A DNA stretch of 64,000 nucleotides, from positions 1 through 64,000 of the forward strand of contig JAUNGZ010000005.1 in NCBI GenBank assembly GCA_030524205.1, read 5' to 3'. Position numbers and translations under genes: made by a program. The stretch comes from Eubacteriales bacterium. GTDB taxonomy: Bacteria > Bacillota > Clostridia > Oscillospirales > Butyricicoccaceae. The notes under the pieces are model-generated. The model saw only the letters and a list, made by a program, of their open reading frames with translations. It had not been told where the DNA came from and did not search any database. Shown in pieces: positions 14,821 to 21,921 of the stretch (within the stretch, counting starts at the first letter, position 1; every line of letters begins with the position of its first letter).

Positions 14821-15147
14821 CTATTTTTGTCTTCTCACCAGCATCTGTGCAAAATCCAGCAGCAGCGACCTGTTCTCCTCCGTCAGCTTGGCGGCGAGGG
14901 GGAGCAGGTCTTTTTCGTAGGCGGTTTGCGTCGTTTCTTCGGTGTCGGCGAGCAGGGCGGCTGTCGGCACGCCGAGCAACGCTGCGATCTCGCTCAATCG
15001 CTCTAAATTGACCCAGCGCGTTGCGCGTTCGATACAGCTAATATAACCGGGCGTTACGTCAAGTAACTCGGCCAGTTTTTCTTGTGAAATGCCTAACGTT
15101 GTGCGATATCGCTTAATGCGCCTGCCGATTTCGCTGTAGTCTATCAT
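14821..15147 (-). CDS. XRE-family regulator in operon with the dGTPase-like gene
   Basis: This 108-residue DNA-binding protein has a helix-turn-helix at residues 6-62 (IKRYRTTLGISQEKLAELLDVT...YISCIE) and a short helical C-terminal part that may dimerise. GAGGTGG precedes its ATG. It is the first gene of a two-gene reverse-strand unit and faces the secreted-protein gene across a 130-base A+T-rich gap. That gap holds a CTTATAAG palindrome (15223-15230) that could be its operator. Its likely job is to control the nucleotide hydrolase beside it, which would be toxic if overproduced. Confidence 0.85.
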   Translation of the reverse strand: MIDYSEIGRRIKRYRTTLGISQEKLAELLDVTPGYISCIERATRWVNLERLSEIAALLGVPTAALLADTEETTQTAYEKDLLPLAAKLTEENRSLLLDFAQMLVRRQK

Positions 15148-15218
15148 TGTGCCACCACCTCTATTCCTATTCTAACAAGTACATAGAAGTCAAGTAGCTA
15201 CACAAAAGTATTAGTATA

Positions 15219-15248
15219 TTGACTTATAAGTATGATATATGCTACAAT
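15219..15248 (+). promoter_or_regulatory. Promoter of the secreted cargo protein
   Basis: TTGACT (15219-15224) and TACAAT (15243-15248) are separated by 18 bases. The palindrome CTTATAAG lies directly behind the -35. Confidence 0.6.
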
Positions 15249-15277
15249 GAAGTCAACAACTAAAGGGAGGCCAACAC

Positions 15278-16033
15278 ATGAAAAAGTGGGATAAACAGAT
15301 GGTAAAGGGCTTTGTGATAGGCGTGCTTGCGTCCGTACTGGTGGCGACGACGATCGCGCCGGCAGCAGCAAGCGCGCTACGGGAGATTAGGGTTTCGATG
15401 GGCGGTATCAAGATCTATGTGGACGGCAACCTGAAAAAGCCTACCGACGCAAAAGGCAACGTCGTCGAGCCGCTGATTTACGACGGCACGACCTACCTGC
15501 CCGTGCGCGCACTAACCGGCATGTTGACCGACAAGGAAGTTTCGTGGGACGGCAACACGGAAACCGTGTATATTGGCAAACGCCCCGACACGGGTGTCAA
15601 GAGTGTGGCACTGGATACGCTGAAGCCGTTTGAGAGCAAAGGACCTACGAGCGGCGCAGCCGCCCCGTCCATGTATAAGGAAACGTCGTTTTCCATATTG
15701 GGGGAGAAAACCGCTTGCTTTAACTGTATCAAAGCGGTAAACCGCGATAGCTCAATTACATATAAAGTGAATTCGGAGTATCAGTCTATTCACGGGAAAT
15801 TTGTTCTGGCGTATGATAAGCTGGGAAGCTCAGTTGAAAGCAGTTTGGGTATTTACAGCGTAGACCAGTACGGCGAAGAAACGCTGTTAAAAGAGTATTC
15901 CGCCAAATGCGGCGACGCGCCGGTCGATGTGGAGGTCAATATCAGCGGATGCAATTTTATCAAATTTAAGATGGGCGGTTGGTCGAACGTATCATCCTGC
16001 TTCTACGACATCACCCTGACCACCGCCGAATAA
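15278..16033 (+). CDS. Secreted protein with copper-amine-oxidase N-type domain
   Basis: The 251-residue protein starts with a basic segment and a hydrophobic stretch (residues about 9-31, ending AAASA), a signal peptide with a possible cleavage site near ASA-LR. Residues about 37-105 match the copper amine oxidase N-terminal-like domain common in exported Firmicutes proteins: VDGNLKKP, PLIYDGTTYLPVRALTG, VSWDGNTETVYIG. The last ~120 residues resemble carbohydrate-binding NPCBM-type beta sandwiches, but I am not sure. GGGAGG precedes the ATG. It is cargo of the element, possibly a surface or host-interaction protein. Confidence 0.75.
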   Translation: MKKWDKQMVKGFVIGVLASVLVATTIAPAAASALREIRVSMGGIKIYVDGNLKKPTDAKGNVVEPLIYDGTTYLPVRALTGMLTDKEVSWDGNTETVYIGKRPDTGVKSVALDTLKPFESKGPTSGAAAPSMYKETSFSILGEKTACFNCIKAVNRDSSITYKVNSEYQSIHGKFVLAYDKLGSSVESSLGIYSVDQYGEETLLKEYSAKCGDAPVDVEVNISGCNFIKFKMGGWSNVSSCFYDITLTTAE

Positions 16034-16038
16034 AGCGA

Positions 16039-16067
16039 ATACCCCCGATTGTAAAATCGGGGGTATT
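16039..16067. terminator. Bidirectional terminator between secreted-protein gene and rep
   Basis: ATACCCCCGATT and AATCGGGGGTAT form a perfect stem between two convergent genes, with T-rich flanks on both strands. Confidence 0.85.
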
Positions 16068-16071
16068 GTTA

Positions 16072-17019
16072 TCAGAACGGACATTGCCCGTCGTCGTCAG
16101 CAAGTTCGGTAAAGTCCTCATTGGCAGAAACACCGAGATATTCGATGTAGTGGATACGCCGTCTGAATGCTTCCCATGTGACGGGTTCGTCGTACTGCAC
16201 ATTTTTATATTGCTTGTCCAGCGGCACGTTGGATATAAGAAAAACCTTAGTATAACAGGCTTGGCGGTTGGCATACCGACATGGCAGCATTAGCGGGTAG
16301 CCGTCGAGGTAGTTGAGCATATCCGATATGCGCAGTTGTGAGCGAAATTCATCGAACAGGAGAACATCCTCGCCTGCGTATCGTTCAAAAGGATGATCGT
16401 AATCGGTCACGCGGCAGACGCGGTCATAACCGTACTGCTCCATCACGCCGCGGGTTTTACCAGAGCCGGTAGGACCCCAGATATAGGTCACTTCGAGCGG
16501 GCGGAATTCAGTGCTATACCGCTCCGCTTTCAGTGCTTGCCGCACGCGCTCGATTTTATCGAGATAGAGCATCGACTTAGGGAAAGATTCAAGAAGCTCG
16601 ACGTCCGTCGCGCCGCTCTTTATCATCTCGTAGAGGTCGGCAAGGTCGGTGCGCCGCCCCGGCTGTTCCTCCGGAATTTCGCCCCATTCCTCAAAAGTGC
16701 CGGGTATGCGTGTGCCGTGCTTGACGTCGTTTTCCCATTTACCGCTTTTGCGGATGTAGTCGCGGTTTTGAGCGGACGTGCCGCGCGTCGCTTCGAGATG
16801 CGCTTCGGGAAAGCGCGCTTTCAGCGTGGAAAAGCGCACCGCGCTGGAAAAGGCCGCATAGACGTGCGTATGATAAGTCTGACCGATCTCATCGGACATG
16901 CAGCAGTATACGATTGATTTTAGGGCTTGTAACTCCGTTGAAATCTTCTCGTGTGTAAACCCCTTTTGGAGGGGATTGTTGATGGTGATTTGCCACTTGC
17001 GGCTTTGCATGTCGCTCAT
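16072..17019 (-). CDS. rep: CRESS-virus-like replication initiator (HUH endonuclease plus SF3 helicase)
   Basis: The 315-residue Rep nicks a stem-loop origin and unwinds DNA for rolling-circle replication. HUH motif I is WQITINNP (residues 9-16), motif II is HTH (His50, His52), and motif III is YIRK with the nicking tyrosine Tyr88 and Lys91. The helicase part has Walker A GPTGSGKT (182-189), Walker B VLLFDE (219-224), motif C FLISN (260-264) and an arginine-finger region FRRRIHYIEYL. This order is that of geminivirus, circovirus and bacterial pCRESS Reps. The ATG at 17019 follows GGGGGC; a longer TTG frame to 17076 would run into the origin hairpin. Confidence 0.92.
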   Translation of the reverse strand: MSDMQSRKWQITINNPLQKGFTHEKISTELQALKSIVYCCMSDEIGQTYHTHVYAAFSSAVRFSTLKARFPEAHLEATRGTSAQNRDYIRKSGKWENDVKHGTRIPGTFEEWGEIPEEQPGRRTDLADLYEMIKSGATDVELLESFPKSMLYLDKIERVRQALKAERYSTEFRPLEVTYIWGPTGSGKTRGVMEQYGYDRVCRVTDYDHPFERYAGEDVLLFDEFRSQLRISDMLNYLDGYPLMLPCRYANRQACYTKVFLISNVPLDKQYKNVQYDEPVTWEAFRRRIHYIEYLGVSANEDFTELADDDGQCPF

Positions 17020-17071
17020 AAAAAGCCCCCGTTTCAATATAAATTTTGGTTTGCGGCTTGCGACGGAAGTG

Positions 17072-17097
17072 TGCAAGGGGTAATACTTGCCCTTGCA
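17072..17097 (-). other. Predicted rolling-circle origin stem-loop with nonanucleotide
   Basis: On the rep strand TGCAAGGG and CCCTTGCA form an 8-bp stem around the loop CAAGTATTAC. The loop contains AAGTATTAC (17088-17080), which obeys the NANTATTAC rule of geminivirus and circovirus origins. It sits 53 bases upstream of the rep start codon, the usual place for a CRESS origin. Confidence 0.8.
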
Positions 17098-17100
17098 AAA

Positions 17101-17124
17101 GCGGGGAGGGCAAGCCCTCCCCGC
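17101..17124 (-). terminator. Terminator after the FtsK-like gene
   Basis: GCGGGGAGGG and CCCTCCCCGC form a perfect 10-bp stem, followed on the reverse strand by TTTT. It ends the translocase transcript just before the origin hairpin. Confidence 0.75.
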
Positions 17125-17141
17125 AGCCGTCCCGCCGTCGC

Positions 17142-18545
17142 TTACGCTTCGCCCGCGCCGCCGGGCGGCGTGGGGGTAAAATGCTGTTGAATGGCAGATT
17201 CCACCTTGCCTATATCCACAGTAGGCACCTGAATAGCGATAGGCTCACCGCCGTTGACGGCCGCGTAGCCGGTTCCCTGCTCTTGGGTCAGTTCAATCTT
17301 GTCTTTGTAGCCTTTAAAAAACATGTCGCGGGATTCGGGCGATAGGTTGCCGAGTGCAATCACCATGCCGAAATTATCGCGGGCTGTGCTGAAATACTGT
17401 GCGTCGCCGCGTTGCTGGGACACCAGCACATGACAGCCGAAGGAACGGCCGAGCATCAGCAGTGTTGCAAGTTTCTTCATCTCGGTGTCAGCCTGCTTTT
17501 TGTCGAGAGATTGCAAGTAGGATGCCCATTCATCAAAGACCAGCAAGCGGAAATCACGGCACGGGTCAGTGCCAGCTTGACGGGCAGTGAACAAGTCAAC
17601 AAACGCCTGCAATCCCACCGCGCAGTCGATATGCTGATAATAGCCCGCGAAGCCGGAAAGGAAGCGAAAATCATCAGCCTTGAAGTCGCAGACGGTGACA
17701 GCCGCATTAGGAATGTGCTTTAAAGCGCGCCAAATCGTCTGTTTAACAAAGTAAGTTTTGCCGGAACCGGTGCTGCCGATCACAACCGCGTGAGGTGCTT
17801 GGTCATAAGGCCATAGCACCGGCTTTTTATGCCCATAATCCAACAAGGGTTTATTCAGCGCTAATGGAATAGCAGGTACCTGCTTAGACGTTGAGCCGTT
17901 AGATGGTACGGCTGTTGCAGCGTTCCGATAGTCGAGTACGCTCTGCCTGCTGGCATCATCATAGACAAGCGCGACATGGATATACAGCATCGCGCCGCCG
18001 TCCTGCACCTCCAGTATAGTCAGGGCAGACAGTAAGCAATAGTCTGCAAAGGGCAGCCAGATATACCGGCCGGTGCAAAGTAGCTTATTGATACGCGCTT
18101 GCAGAATACTGCGGTACTCGATAAGCTGCGCAGGATCGACGGCGATACCGCTCTTGCTTTTGAAAAGTTCAAAGCACATCACCGTGGTAGTGCCAAGCGT
18201 ACAATCGCCCTGCGGGCTGAAAATATCCTCAAAGGTAGCAGGGGCGAGCGCACCGATCTGCATGGCGGCATCGCTGAGGGCTTGGAAGAGAACGCGCGGC
18301 GCGTTCTCATAGAGGTGATGCAAGCGCAACTGACTTTGCGCGGCTCGCTGATGGATACCCCGTACAATAACAGCAAGAGCGATGATTCCGGCAATCAATA
18401 TAAATCCGGCGACATTATAAAAACACTGGGCGATCAAGCCGATTGGCAGTACGGCTGCGGCTGTAAGAATAACGGTTAGGACCATTTCATAAGCAAATTG
18501 AGCCCAAACGGGCTGTGTTGTCAGAATATTAAGCGCCTTTTTCAC
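17142..18545 (-). CDS. FtsK/HerA-like DNA translocase with N-terminal membrane helices
   Basis: Proteins of this kind pump DNA, as in FtsK, the coupling proteins of ICEs, or the single-protein conjugation systems of actinobacterial elements. From the GTG start the protein has 467 residues. It has two membrane segments (about 20-40 and 44-62), Walker A GSTGSGKT (257-264) and Walker B LLVFDE (334-339), followed by a QQRGD motif typical of the FtsK core. The GTG at 18545 is chosen because AGGGGGT lies upstream; the TTG at 18569 lacks a site. Its start overlaps the previous gene by 17 bases. It has no gamma domain. It probably moves or partitions the element's DNA. Confidence 0.85.
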   Translation of the reverse strand: MKKALNILTTQPVWAQFAYEMVLTVILTAAAVLPIGLIAQCFYNVAGFILIAGIIALAVIVRGIHQRAAQSQLRLHHLYENAPRVLFQALSDAAMQIGALAPATFEDIFSPQGDCTLGTTTVMCFELFKSKSGIAVDPAQLIEYRSILQARINKLLCTGRYIWLPFADYCLLSALTILEVQDGGAMLYIHVALVYDDASRQSVLDYRNAATAVPSNGSTSKQVPAIPLALNKPLLDYGHKKPVLWPYDQAPHAVVIGSTGSGKTYFVKQTIWRALKHIPNAAVTVCDFKADDFRFLSGFAGYYQHIDCAVGLQAFVDLFTARQAGTDPCRDFRLLVFDEWASYLQSLDKKQADTEMKKLATLLMLGRSFGCHVLVSQQRGDAQYFSTARDNFGMVIALGNLSPESRDMFFKGYKDKIELTQEQGTGYAAVNGGEPIAIQVPTVDIGKVESAIQQHFTPTPPGGAGEA

Positions 18546-18903
18546 GAGACTTACCCCCTTCTTGTACAAGCACAGCCTTTTCGGCCTTGCAAGTTAGCCC
18601 GTACTCAATTTGCCCGCGCAGACGGTAAAAACGGCCTTGAAAGCCTTCAAAGGAGACCCATACGGGCACTTCGCTGGCTGCCAGCTCATCCTGCGTGATA
18701 ATCGGTGCAGCACCGGGGATTTTTACCACGAAGCGATACCCCTGATTTTTCATAGCAACGCAGGTGTATTTGGTTCCCAGCCGTTTGCCAGTGGCTTTGC
18801 CGTCGACAAATTCATTATCGTCCTCCACGGCGGCCAGCAGAGCCTTGCTGTCTCCGGCAATCTGCAAAAATGTTAAAACAATAAACTTGATGATATCAAA
18901 CAT
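18529..18903 (-). CDS. Element protein of unknown function (124 residues)
   Basis: I do not recognise this protein. It begins with a hydrophobic stretch (MFDIIKFIVLTFLQIAG), then a mixed alpha/beta domain with a GKRLGTKYTCVAMKNQGYRFVVKIPG segment, and it ends in a basic tail. AGAAAGGAAA precedes the ATG at 18903; the open frame extends to 19122 but without support. It overlaps the translocase start by 17 bases, so the two are co-translated and may work together. Small proteins of this size commonly precede FtsK-like genes in Firmicutes integrative elements. Confidence 0.75.
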   Translation of the reverse strand: MFDIIKFIVLTFLQIAGDSKALLAAVEDDNEFVDGKATGKRLGTKYTCVAMKNQGYRFVVKIPGAAPIITQDELAASEVPVWVSFEGFQGRFYRLRGQIEYGLTCKAEKAVLVQEGGKSREKGA

Positions 18904-18977
18904 AAATTTCCTTTCTGCACGGTATTCGTGCGGTGGCGAACACGGAAGCGTGTTCTGGTTGGATGCAGGCGATCGTG

Positions 18978-19172
18978 CTATGAAACACGATGTATCGTAG
19001 TATGATCTGCGTCGCGGTTGGACGGTTTCAGATTGGTTATCGGTTGATTGCGGGCATTGCAGAATGCCGCGAAAGCGTCGGCGTGTGCAGTTGCATAGGC
19101 GTGTATATCGTGCGCGATACACCGCGCGAACTGCTGCGCCTGTGGTTTTGAAAGGTCAAATGGGACTCTATA
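18978..19172 (-). pseudogene. Possible small element gene lacking a normal start codon
   Basis: A very strong ribosome site (AAGGAGGTG, on the reverse strand near 19184-19175) points to a gene start, but no ATG, GTG or TTG follows in the one frame that looks like protein. That frame reads VPFDLSKPQAQQFARCIA, then HDIHAYATAHADAFAAFCN, and stops at 18978. It resembles small helical proteins often found in Firmicutes integrative elements. Either the start codon was lost, an unusual start is used, or the frame is a coincidence. It would be the first gene of the translocase-rep operon. Confidence 0.4.
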
Positions 19173-19259
19173 TGCACCTCCTTTTTAATTGTAATTTAAT
19201 TATAAGATATTAATTTAATATCATCAATAACTGCAAATATTTTGTAACAAGCGTGTAAT

Positions 19260-19288
19260 TTGACAATAAGAAACAAATATATTATAAT
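19260..19288 (+). promoter_or_regulatory. Consensus promoter of the element regulator and recombinase
   Basis: TTGACA (19260-19265) and TATAAT (19283-19288) with a 17-base spacer match the sigma-A consensus perfectly. TTGTAATT-type inverted repeats lie on both sides. Confidence 0.85.
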
Positions 19289-19320
19289 ATAATTACAAGT
19301 TGAGATGCGGAGGACATGGC

Positions 19321-19854
19321 ATGAATAAAGATAAACTGAAAAGGATTGTGTCCGAGCGATTGCAAAATTTATTAACCGGCTGTGGGGTTACGCGGACACA
19401 GTTAGCGGACAGGGTTGATATCTCATACGGGTCGTTAGCGTCTTACTTGTCTGCGCGTGCATTGCCGCCGTTGGATGTCGCGGTTAAATTGTCAAAGGCG
19501 TTGGGGACTTCAGTGGATTACTTGTGCGGATATGAAGTGCCGACACAGTGCGCGCCTGTTACACCTATCGCATCGGGGGCGGCAGATTTAGAGGCGCAAG
19601 CCTTGCTTCGGACATTGTTTCGCTCCGCCAAGGCTCTTAATTTCTCGCCGGAGATGCCGCAAAGTACGGAAGTAGCGTTAAAAAGTCATAACGCTTTGAT
19701 GTGCCTGTTTTTTGCGCAAGCGTCAACGTGTAAAACAGACGATGATCTCGAAGCGGTGCTGGCCGCTTTTGCCGGTGTGCGAGTACATAATGGGGAACTG
19801 GTTGACCCGGTTACCTATAAACTGCTCTACGATACGCCAAAGGCAGGTGAGTAA
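19321..19854 (+). CDS. cI-like XRE regulator of the element
   Basis: The 177-residue protein has a helix-turn-helix at residues about 8-65 (LQNLLTGCGVTRTQLADRVDISYGSLASYLS) and a helical C-terminal half without a recognisable S24 protease motif. The ATG at 19321 follows GCGGAGG; an ATG six bases earlier runs at once into TGA. Its stop is immediately followed by the recombinase ATG (TAA-ATG), so both come from one transcript. It sits opposite the translocase-rep operon across an operator-rich gap, as a repressor that holds the element quiet would. Confidence 0.85.
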   Translation: MNKDKLKRIVSERLQNLLTGCGVTRTQLADRVDISYGSLASYLSARALPPLDVAVKLSKALGTSVDYLCGYEVPTQCAPVTPIASGAADLEAQALLRTLFRSAKALNFSPEMPQSTEVALKSHNALMCLFFAQASTCKTDDDLEAVLAAFAGVRVHNGELVDPVTYKLLYDTPKAGE

Positions 19855-21345
19855 ATGAACGTCGTGATCTATGCGCGGTACAGTTCACATTCACAGAATG
19901 AACAGACCATCGAGTCGCAGTTAGAGGATTGCCGTGAGTACGCGCACAAAAACGGATATACGGTTATTGGCGAATATATCGACAAGAAACTGACCGGCAC
20001 AACGGATAAGCGTCCCGATTTTCAGCGGATGATCGAGGACAGTGCACAAAAGAGATTTGAAGCGGTAATTGTGTGGAAACTTGACCGCTTTGCGCGCAAC
20101 AGATTTGATTCCGCAATTTATAAAGAACGTTTGCGCCGGTATGGCGTTCGGGTGATCTCTGCGAAAGAAACAATCAGCGACGACCCGGCGGGCGTGCTGG
20201 TCGAGGGTGTGTTGGAGTCCATGGCCGAATATTACTCGGTCAATTTATCGCAGAACATCCGGCGAGGATTGCAGCAGAATGCGGAAAAACACTTGTTTAC
20301 CGGCTCTCATCCCGGCTTCGGCTTTGCCGTCAATGGTGAAAAACGGATTGTTATTGACCCAGCTACGGCGCATTTGGTCCCGCATATCTTCGAGATGTAC
20401 GCGGACGGGCAGACGATCATGGAAATCGTGAATTATCTCAACGCACACGGCATTAAGACAACGCGAGGAAATTCGTTTAACCGCAACTCCCTGCGGACGG
20501 TGCTTTCAAGCAAGAAGTATATCGGTGTGTATGCATTCAAGGGGACGGAAACGCCGGACGTACTGCCGCGGCTGGTGGAGGATGAACTTTTCGATCGCGT
20601 GCAACGGCGGTTACAGGACAATAAAAAAGCGCCCGCACGAGGGCGGGCGCAAGAGGAATATATTTTGTCGACTAAGCTGTACTGCGGTCACTGCCGCAAC
20701 AGCATGATTGGGTATTCGGGTACGTCGAAATCAGGCGCAATATACCGATATTATATCTGCCAAGGAATGAAAAAGCGAAAGTGCAAGAAGAAAGCGGTGC
20801 GCAAGGACTGGCTGGAAAATTATGTGTTGACTCATTGCCGTGCGCAGTTGACGGATCAGAATATCGCTGTTATCGTGCGGGAGGTCGCGGCGGTTTTCCA
20901 ATCGGATTATGAACATTCGGTGCTTAAGCATTTGCGCCAGACTTTGCGGGATACTGAAAAAGCCATTGACCACCTGCTGGCAAGTCTGGAGTTGGGACAG
21001 GCGGCGGATGTCATAACGGAGCGCATTGCCCAACGCTCGGCAGAGAAAAAAGCATTGCAGGAGCAGATTGCCGAAGAAGAACGCAGTCAATATGCGCCGA
21101 GCGAGGACGAAATTCTATTCTTCCTAACGTCCTTAAAAAACGGCGATATTAACGATGCGCAGTATCGGCGTATGCTTATCAATATATTTATCAACCGCAT
21201 CTACTTATACGACGATAAATTGACGCTTTTCTTTAATACGGGTACGAAAACTACCGAAGTGACAAACTCCCTGCTAAACGAAACTGAACAGGTGGACGGC
21301 GGTTCGAGGTGTTCGTCTGTGCGTCAATCAACTCCACCAAAATGA
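19855..21345 (+). CDS. Large serine recombinase (integrase)
   Basis: This 496-residue enzyme integrates and excises DNA through a 5' phosphoserine link. The resolvase domain occupies residues 1-140, with IYARYSSHSQ (catalytic serine at Ser10 or Ser11), VWKLDRFARN and the GVLVEGVLESMAEYYS helix. The recombinase domain follows. A zinc ribbon (CGHC...CQGMKKRKC) lies near residues 278-310, then a coiled-coil segment. The last codons overlap the right attachment core at 21328-21339, so the end of the protein is read through the att site. Use of a tRNA gene as target is less usual for this family. Confidence 0.94.
   Translation: MNVVIYARYSSHSQNEQTIESQLEDCREYAHKNGYTVIGEYIDKKLTGTTDKRPDFQRMIEDSAQKRFEAVIVWKLDRFARNRFDSAIYKERLRRYGVRVISAKETISDDPAGVLVEGVLESMAEYYSVNLSQNIRRGLQQNAEKHLFTGSHPGFGFAVNGEKRIVIDPATAHLVPHIFEMYADGQTIMEIVNYLNAHGIKTTRGNSFNRNSLRTVLSSKKYIGVYAFKGTETPDVLPRLVEDELFDRVQRRLQDNKKAPARGRAQEEYILSTKLYCGHCRNSMIGYSGTSKSGAIYRYYICQGMKKRKCKKKAVRKDWLENYVLTHCRAQLTDQNIAVIVREVAAVFQSDYEHSVLKHLRQTLRDTEKAIDHLLASLELGQAADVITERIAQRSAEKKALQEQIAEEERSQYAPSEDEILFFLTSLKNGDINDAQYRRMLINIFINRIYLYDDKLTLFFNTGTKTTEVTNSLLNETEQVDGGSRCSSVRQSTPPK
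21328..21339 (+). other. Right attachment site (attR core)
   Basis: TCAACTCCACCA repeats the 3' end of tRNA-Val exactly and lies inside the last codons of the recombinase. A terminator hairpin follows six bases later, as expected behind a tRNA. Confidence 0.8.
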
Positions 21346-21375
21346 AAGGGAGACGCCCCGAGGGCGTCTCCCTTT
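21345..21375 (+). terminator. Terminator right of the element, probably that of tRNA-Val before insertion
   Basis: AAAGGGAGACGCCC, a CGA loop and GGGCGTCTCCCTTTTT form a strong intrinsic terminator. It now serves the recombinase. Confidence 0.85.
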
Positions 21376-21414
21376 TTGCGCTTCGGCGCGCGGTCAGCAC
21401 GGCCGAAGCGGCTG

Positions 21415-21921
21415 TCATGCCTTTACGCGCGTGTTTTTCGAGATCATATGGGCGATATACGGCTGCACCTCGCTCATCGGGATGCCGAGCGCGACGGACA
21501 GCTCGCCATGCAGCAAATCCTCCGCGCGCTTGCGGTAGCGCTGGTCAATCTGGCTGACGCGCCGCCCGCCCCGCTGGGATTTGGCGTATACGGTCTTGAT
21601 GAGCTGCACCAAGTCGTGGCAGTCGTGGCTTTGCAGCGCGGCCTGATAATGCTCGCTGATGAGGCGCAGGCTGTGGGTGTCGGGCTCGTCCTCCTCGATG
21701 CAGGGAATCGTCTCGATCAATTCCTCCGCCTGATCCTTGGAAAGCACCGGGCGCATAAACACCGGGGAATCGACCGGAATATAGATGGTTTCCGTGCCAA
21801 AGACCGGCGCAAGTGTGTAATAAAGGCGCGCCTCATCCCCGGCAAAGGGGGGCCTGCCCACCGCTTCCACCTTGCAGACGCCGTTGGTTCCGTAAATGAT
21901 GAATTCGCCTTCGTGATACAT
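21415..21921 (-). CDS. CarD-family transcriptional regulator
   Basis: CarD-type proteins bind RNA polymerase beta through a Tudor-like domain and tune initiation. The 168-residue protein opens with the family hallmark MYHEGEFIIYGTNGVCKVEAVG and continues with the YYTLAP...ETIYIPVD strand pattern; the C-terminal half is helical. The start at 21921 follows GAGGAGG. A longer frame to 22008 runs through the leader. An ~80-base leader holds an inverted repeat (CGGTTTTG...CAAAACC near 21962-21998). A TATAAT at 22018-22013 with a weak -35 may be the promoter. The gene lies just outside the mobile element. Confidence 0.9.
   Translation of the reverse strand: MYHEGEFIIYGTNGVCKVEAVGRPPFAGDEARLYYTLAPVFGTETIYIPVDSPVFMRPVLSKDQAEELIETIPCIEEDEPDTHSLRLISEHYQAALQSHDCHDLVQLIKTVYAKSQRGGRRVSQIDQRYRKRAEDLLHGELSVALGIPMSEVQPYIAHMISKNTRVKA

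Larger units (their letters stand above)
18904..19320. other. Gap between divergent element operons
   Basis: Apart from the doubtful small reading frame at 18978-19172, this stretch holds no gene. Its right third (19186-19300) is extremely A+T-rich. It carries the consensus rightward promoter, the palindrome GATATTAA-T-TTAATATC (19206-19222), and TTGTAATT/AATTACAA half-sites at 19188-19195 and 19291-19298, all likely operators for the cI-like regulator. Confidence 0.6.
13442..21339. mobile_element. 7.9-kb integrative element with CRESS-like Rep, inserted in tRNA-Val
   Basis: The element is bounded by a 12-bp direct repeat of the tRNA-Val 3' end. It carries a large serine recombinase, a cI-like regulator, an FtsK/HerA-like translocase with membrane helices, an HUH-SF3 Rep and a stem-loop origin. 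Cargo consists of a dGTPase-like enzyme with an XRE regulator, and a secreted protein. A+T content is visibly higher than in the flanking genes, most strongly in the dGTPase gene and around 19190-19300. Replication, transfer and integration functions together suggest an element that can excise, replicate as a circle and perhaps move between cells. Confidence 0.88.

Noticed and set aside
16072..17019. Rep interpreted as an ordinary plasmid Rep_1/Rep_2 initiator
   Set aside because: Those families lack the SF3 helicase domain. Here Walker A, Walker B, motif C and the arginine finger follow the HUH motifs in CRESS order.
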